Assembly (NCBI GenBank): GCA_964453055.1
Contig: CAYVOD010000075.1
Span: forward strand, 1-8,192
Direction of reading: 5' to 3'
DNA length: 8,192 nucleotides
Origin: UBA2256 sp964453055
GTDB taxonomy: Bacteria > Spirochaetota > Spirochaetia > Treponematales > Rectinemataceae
The notes below the pieces were generated by a model, which was not told the origin of the DNA, did no database searches, and saw nothing but the letters and a program-made list of their open reading frames with translations. Shown piece after piece: positions 6,587-8,192 of this stretch. Within the stretch, counting starts at the first letter, position 1, and each line of letters opens with the position of its first letter. The position numbers were made by a program, and so were the translations under genes.

Positions 6587-8192
6587 ATGGCCTTCGTACA
6601 GCTCAGCAATATCAGCCTGTCTTTCGGTGACAGGGACCTCATAAAATCCGCGACCCTCAACCTCATGGAAGGTTCCAGGGCCGCCCTCGCCGGACCCAAC
6701 GGCGCCGGCAAGACAACCCTCATGAAGATCGCCGTAGGCCAGCTGGCCCCGGATTCGGGCGAACTCGCCGTAACCAAAGGGGCCAGGATTTCATACCTTC
6801 CCCAGACCCAGGTGATACACGGTCGCGGCACGGTGCTCGAAGAAGCCGAGACGGCCTTTTCCCACTTCGCCGATATGCTGCGCAGGCAGGAAGAGCTGGG
6901 GCGAAGGCTGCAGGATTCCGGGCTCGAGGATCGTCAGACCGCCAGGCTCCTGGAGGAGTTCGACGATATTGGCAGGGCGGTGGAATCCGGAGGGTACTTC
7001 AGGCGGCAGGAGCGGATTTCCGAAGTCCTGCGGGGACTGGGTTTCAAGACCGAGGACCTGGAACGGCGTGCCCAGGATCTCTCCGGCGGCTGGCAGATGC
7101 GCCTGGCCTTGGCCAAGATCCTCCTGGAGGATCCGGACATAATGCTCCTGGACGAACCTACCAACTACCTGGACCTGGAAGCCAGGGGATGGCTTGAAAC
7201 CTACCTCGCAGATTACCGCGGAGGGGTCCTGCTGGTCTCCCACGACCGCTATTTCCTGGACGTCACCATAAAAGAAGTCTACGAGCTATTCAGCGGCAAG
7301 CTCTCCCGCTATCCGGGAAGCTACAGCGCCTACGAGGAGCGGAGGGCCAGGGAGCTGGAGGCCATTTTCGCCGCCTGGGAGCGTCAGCAGGAAGAAGTCC
7401 AGAGGATAGAGGATTTCATCCGCCGCTTCCGCTACAAGGAGTCCAAGGCTCCCCAGGTGCAGAGCCGCATCAAGATGCTGGAAAAAATCGTCCCCATCGA
7501 GATACCCGAGGGGATGAAGCACATACATTTCAAGTTTCCGCCGGCGCCCCGTTCGGGCAAAATCGCCCTGCGCATCGAAAATCTGAGCAAATCCTACGGC
7601 TCCCTCAAGGTGATCGAAAACCTTTCGCTGGAGGTAGAGCGGGGCAGGAAAATCGCCTTCGTAGGCCCGAACGGGGCGGGGAAATCCACACTCATGCGTA
7701 TTATCGCCGGGGCCGACAGGGATTTTAGCGGCTCTATCGTTCCAGGAGCCGGAGTGGCGACCGCTTATTTCGCCCAAGACTCGGCGGAGAAAATGTCCTC
7801 AGCCCTCAACGTCGAGCAGGAAGCGGAGACGGTCTGTCCCAACGAGCTGGCTCCCAAGCTCCGGAATCTTTTAGGAGCCTTTCTTTTCAGGGGCGACGAC
7901 GTGGAAAAATCGGTTTCGGTCCTCTCCGGCGGCGAACGTTCCAGGCTCGCCCTCCTCAAGATGCTCCTCCATCCCGCCAACCTGCTTGTGCTGGACGAAC
8001 CGACAAACCACCTGGACCTTACCTCCAAGGATGTGCTGCTCGAAGCCCTGAAGGCTTTCGAGGGCACGGTCCTCTTCGTCTCCCACGACAGGGGCTTCAT
8101 AGACGAACTGGCGGACTTGGTTCTCGAACTAGAGGTTGGCACCACCCCCAGGCTGTATTACGGCGGCTATTCCTATTACCTCGAGAAGAAGG
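6587..8192 (+). CDS. ABC-F family ATPase, 3' end beyond the window
   Basis: 535 codons are visible without a stop, close to a full ABC-F protein (about 530-650 residues). These soluble ATPases have two nucleotide-binding domains and no membrane segments. Known members act on ribosomes, relieving stalled translation or antibiotic inhibition. Domain 1 has Walker A GPNGAGKTT (36-44), signature LSGGWQMRLALAK (165-177), Walker B IMLLDEPTNYLDLEA (185-199) and switch SHDRYFLD (218-225). A charged helical linker (about 250-305) is the family's P-site tRNA-interaction region. Domain 2 has GPNGAGKST (360-368), LSGGERSRLALLKML (446-460), LLVLDEPTNHLDL (466-478) and SHDRGF (499-504). Every ATPase motif is intact, with the EQ-type catalytic Glu present in both sites (E190, E471). 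The ATG follows AGGA (6573-6576) by 10 nt. The subfamily (Uup, YbiT, YdiF/YfmR-like or other) and any link to antibiotic resistance cannot be assigned. Its only visible partner is the upstream lipoprotein. Confidence 0.95.
   Translation, partial: MAFVQLSNISLSFGDRDLIKSATLNLMEGSRAALAGPNGAGKTTLMKIAVGQLAPDSGELAVTKGARISYLPQTQVIHGRGTVLEEAETAFSHFADMLRRQEELGRRLQDSGLEDRQTARLLEEFDDIGRAVESGGYFRRQERISEVLRGLGFKTEDLERRAQDLSGGWQMRLALAKILLEDPDIMLLDEPTNYLDLEARGWLETYLADYRGGVLLVSHDRYFLDVTIKEVYELFSGKLSRYPGSYSAYEERRARELEAIFAAWERQQEEVQRIEDFIRRFRYKESKAPQVQSRIKMLEKIVPIEIPEGMKHIHFKFPPAPRSGKIALRIENLSKSYGSLKVIENLSLEVERGRKIAFVGPNGAGKSTLMRIIAGADRDFSGSIVPGAGVATAYFAQDSAEKMSSALNVEQEAETVCPNELAPKLRNLLGAFLFRGDDVEKSVSVLSGGERSRLALLKMLLHPANLLVLDEPTNHLDLTSKDVLLEALKAFEGTVLFVSHDRGFIDELADLVLELEVGTTPRLYYGGYSYYLEKK

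Noticed and set aside
6556..8145. Several open frames of 70-163 codons on the minus strand opposite the ABC-F gene
   Set aside because: They lie opposite an ABC-F gene with every motif intact, are typical of GC-rich coding DNA, and their translations resemble no known protein.

Overview
The window is a dense stretch of GC-rich bacterial chromosome. It holds six protein-coding genes, almost no intergenic space, and no RNA genes, CRISPR arrays, insertion sequences or phage genes that I can see. The gene set is a YmdB-family phosphoesterase, an RseC/MucC-family protein, polyphosphate kinase, exopolyphosphatase, an SH3-domain lipoprotein and an ABC-F ATPase. Together with the sequence style of the Ppx and ABC-F proteins, this fits a Spirochaetota (Treponema/Spirochaeta-like) genome best. 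That placement is inference from family resemblance and was not tested by a search.

Layout. Bases 1-94 are a more AT-rich leader with no recognisable gene and a small terminator-like hairpin. On the plus strand follow a ymdB-family gene (95-922) and an rseC-like gene (891-1295), which overlap by 32 nt and are probably translationally coupled. They run head-on into a minus-strand operon with only 3 nt between the stop codons. That operon is read from right to left: ppx/gppA (5015-3462), then ppk1 (3443-1299), with 18 nt between them. A roughly 130-bp divergent intergenic region (5016-5144) carries candidate promoters in both directions and a perfect 7-bp inverted repeat. To its right, on the plus strand, are a lipoprotein with an SH3-like domain (5145-6572) and, 14 nt later, an ABC-F ATPase (6587 to the window end, open).

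How the genes work together. ppx and ppk1 form a polyphosphate cycle: PPK1 builds polyphosphate from ATP and PPX breaks it down. Co-transcription would set both enzymes together. The lipoprotein and ABC-F gene share a transcript, but nothing in the sequence shows a shared job. The ymdB-rseC pair is also of unknown joint function.

The most notable points are these. The YmdB homologue has most of the family's metal-binding and catalytic residues replaced, with cysteines placed in active-site loops. The PPX homologue has Asp-to-Glu changes in both phosphate-binding loops. The lipoprotein gene may be transcribed as a leaderless mRNA. I found no clear candidate for an entirely new multi-gene system; this is mainly housekeeping chromosome.
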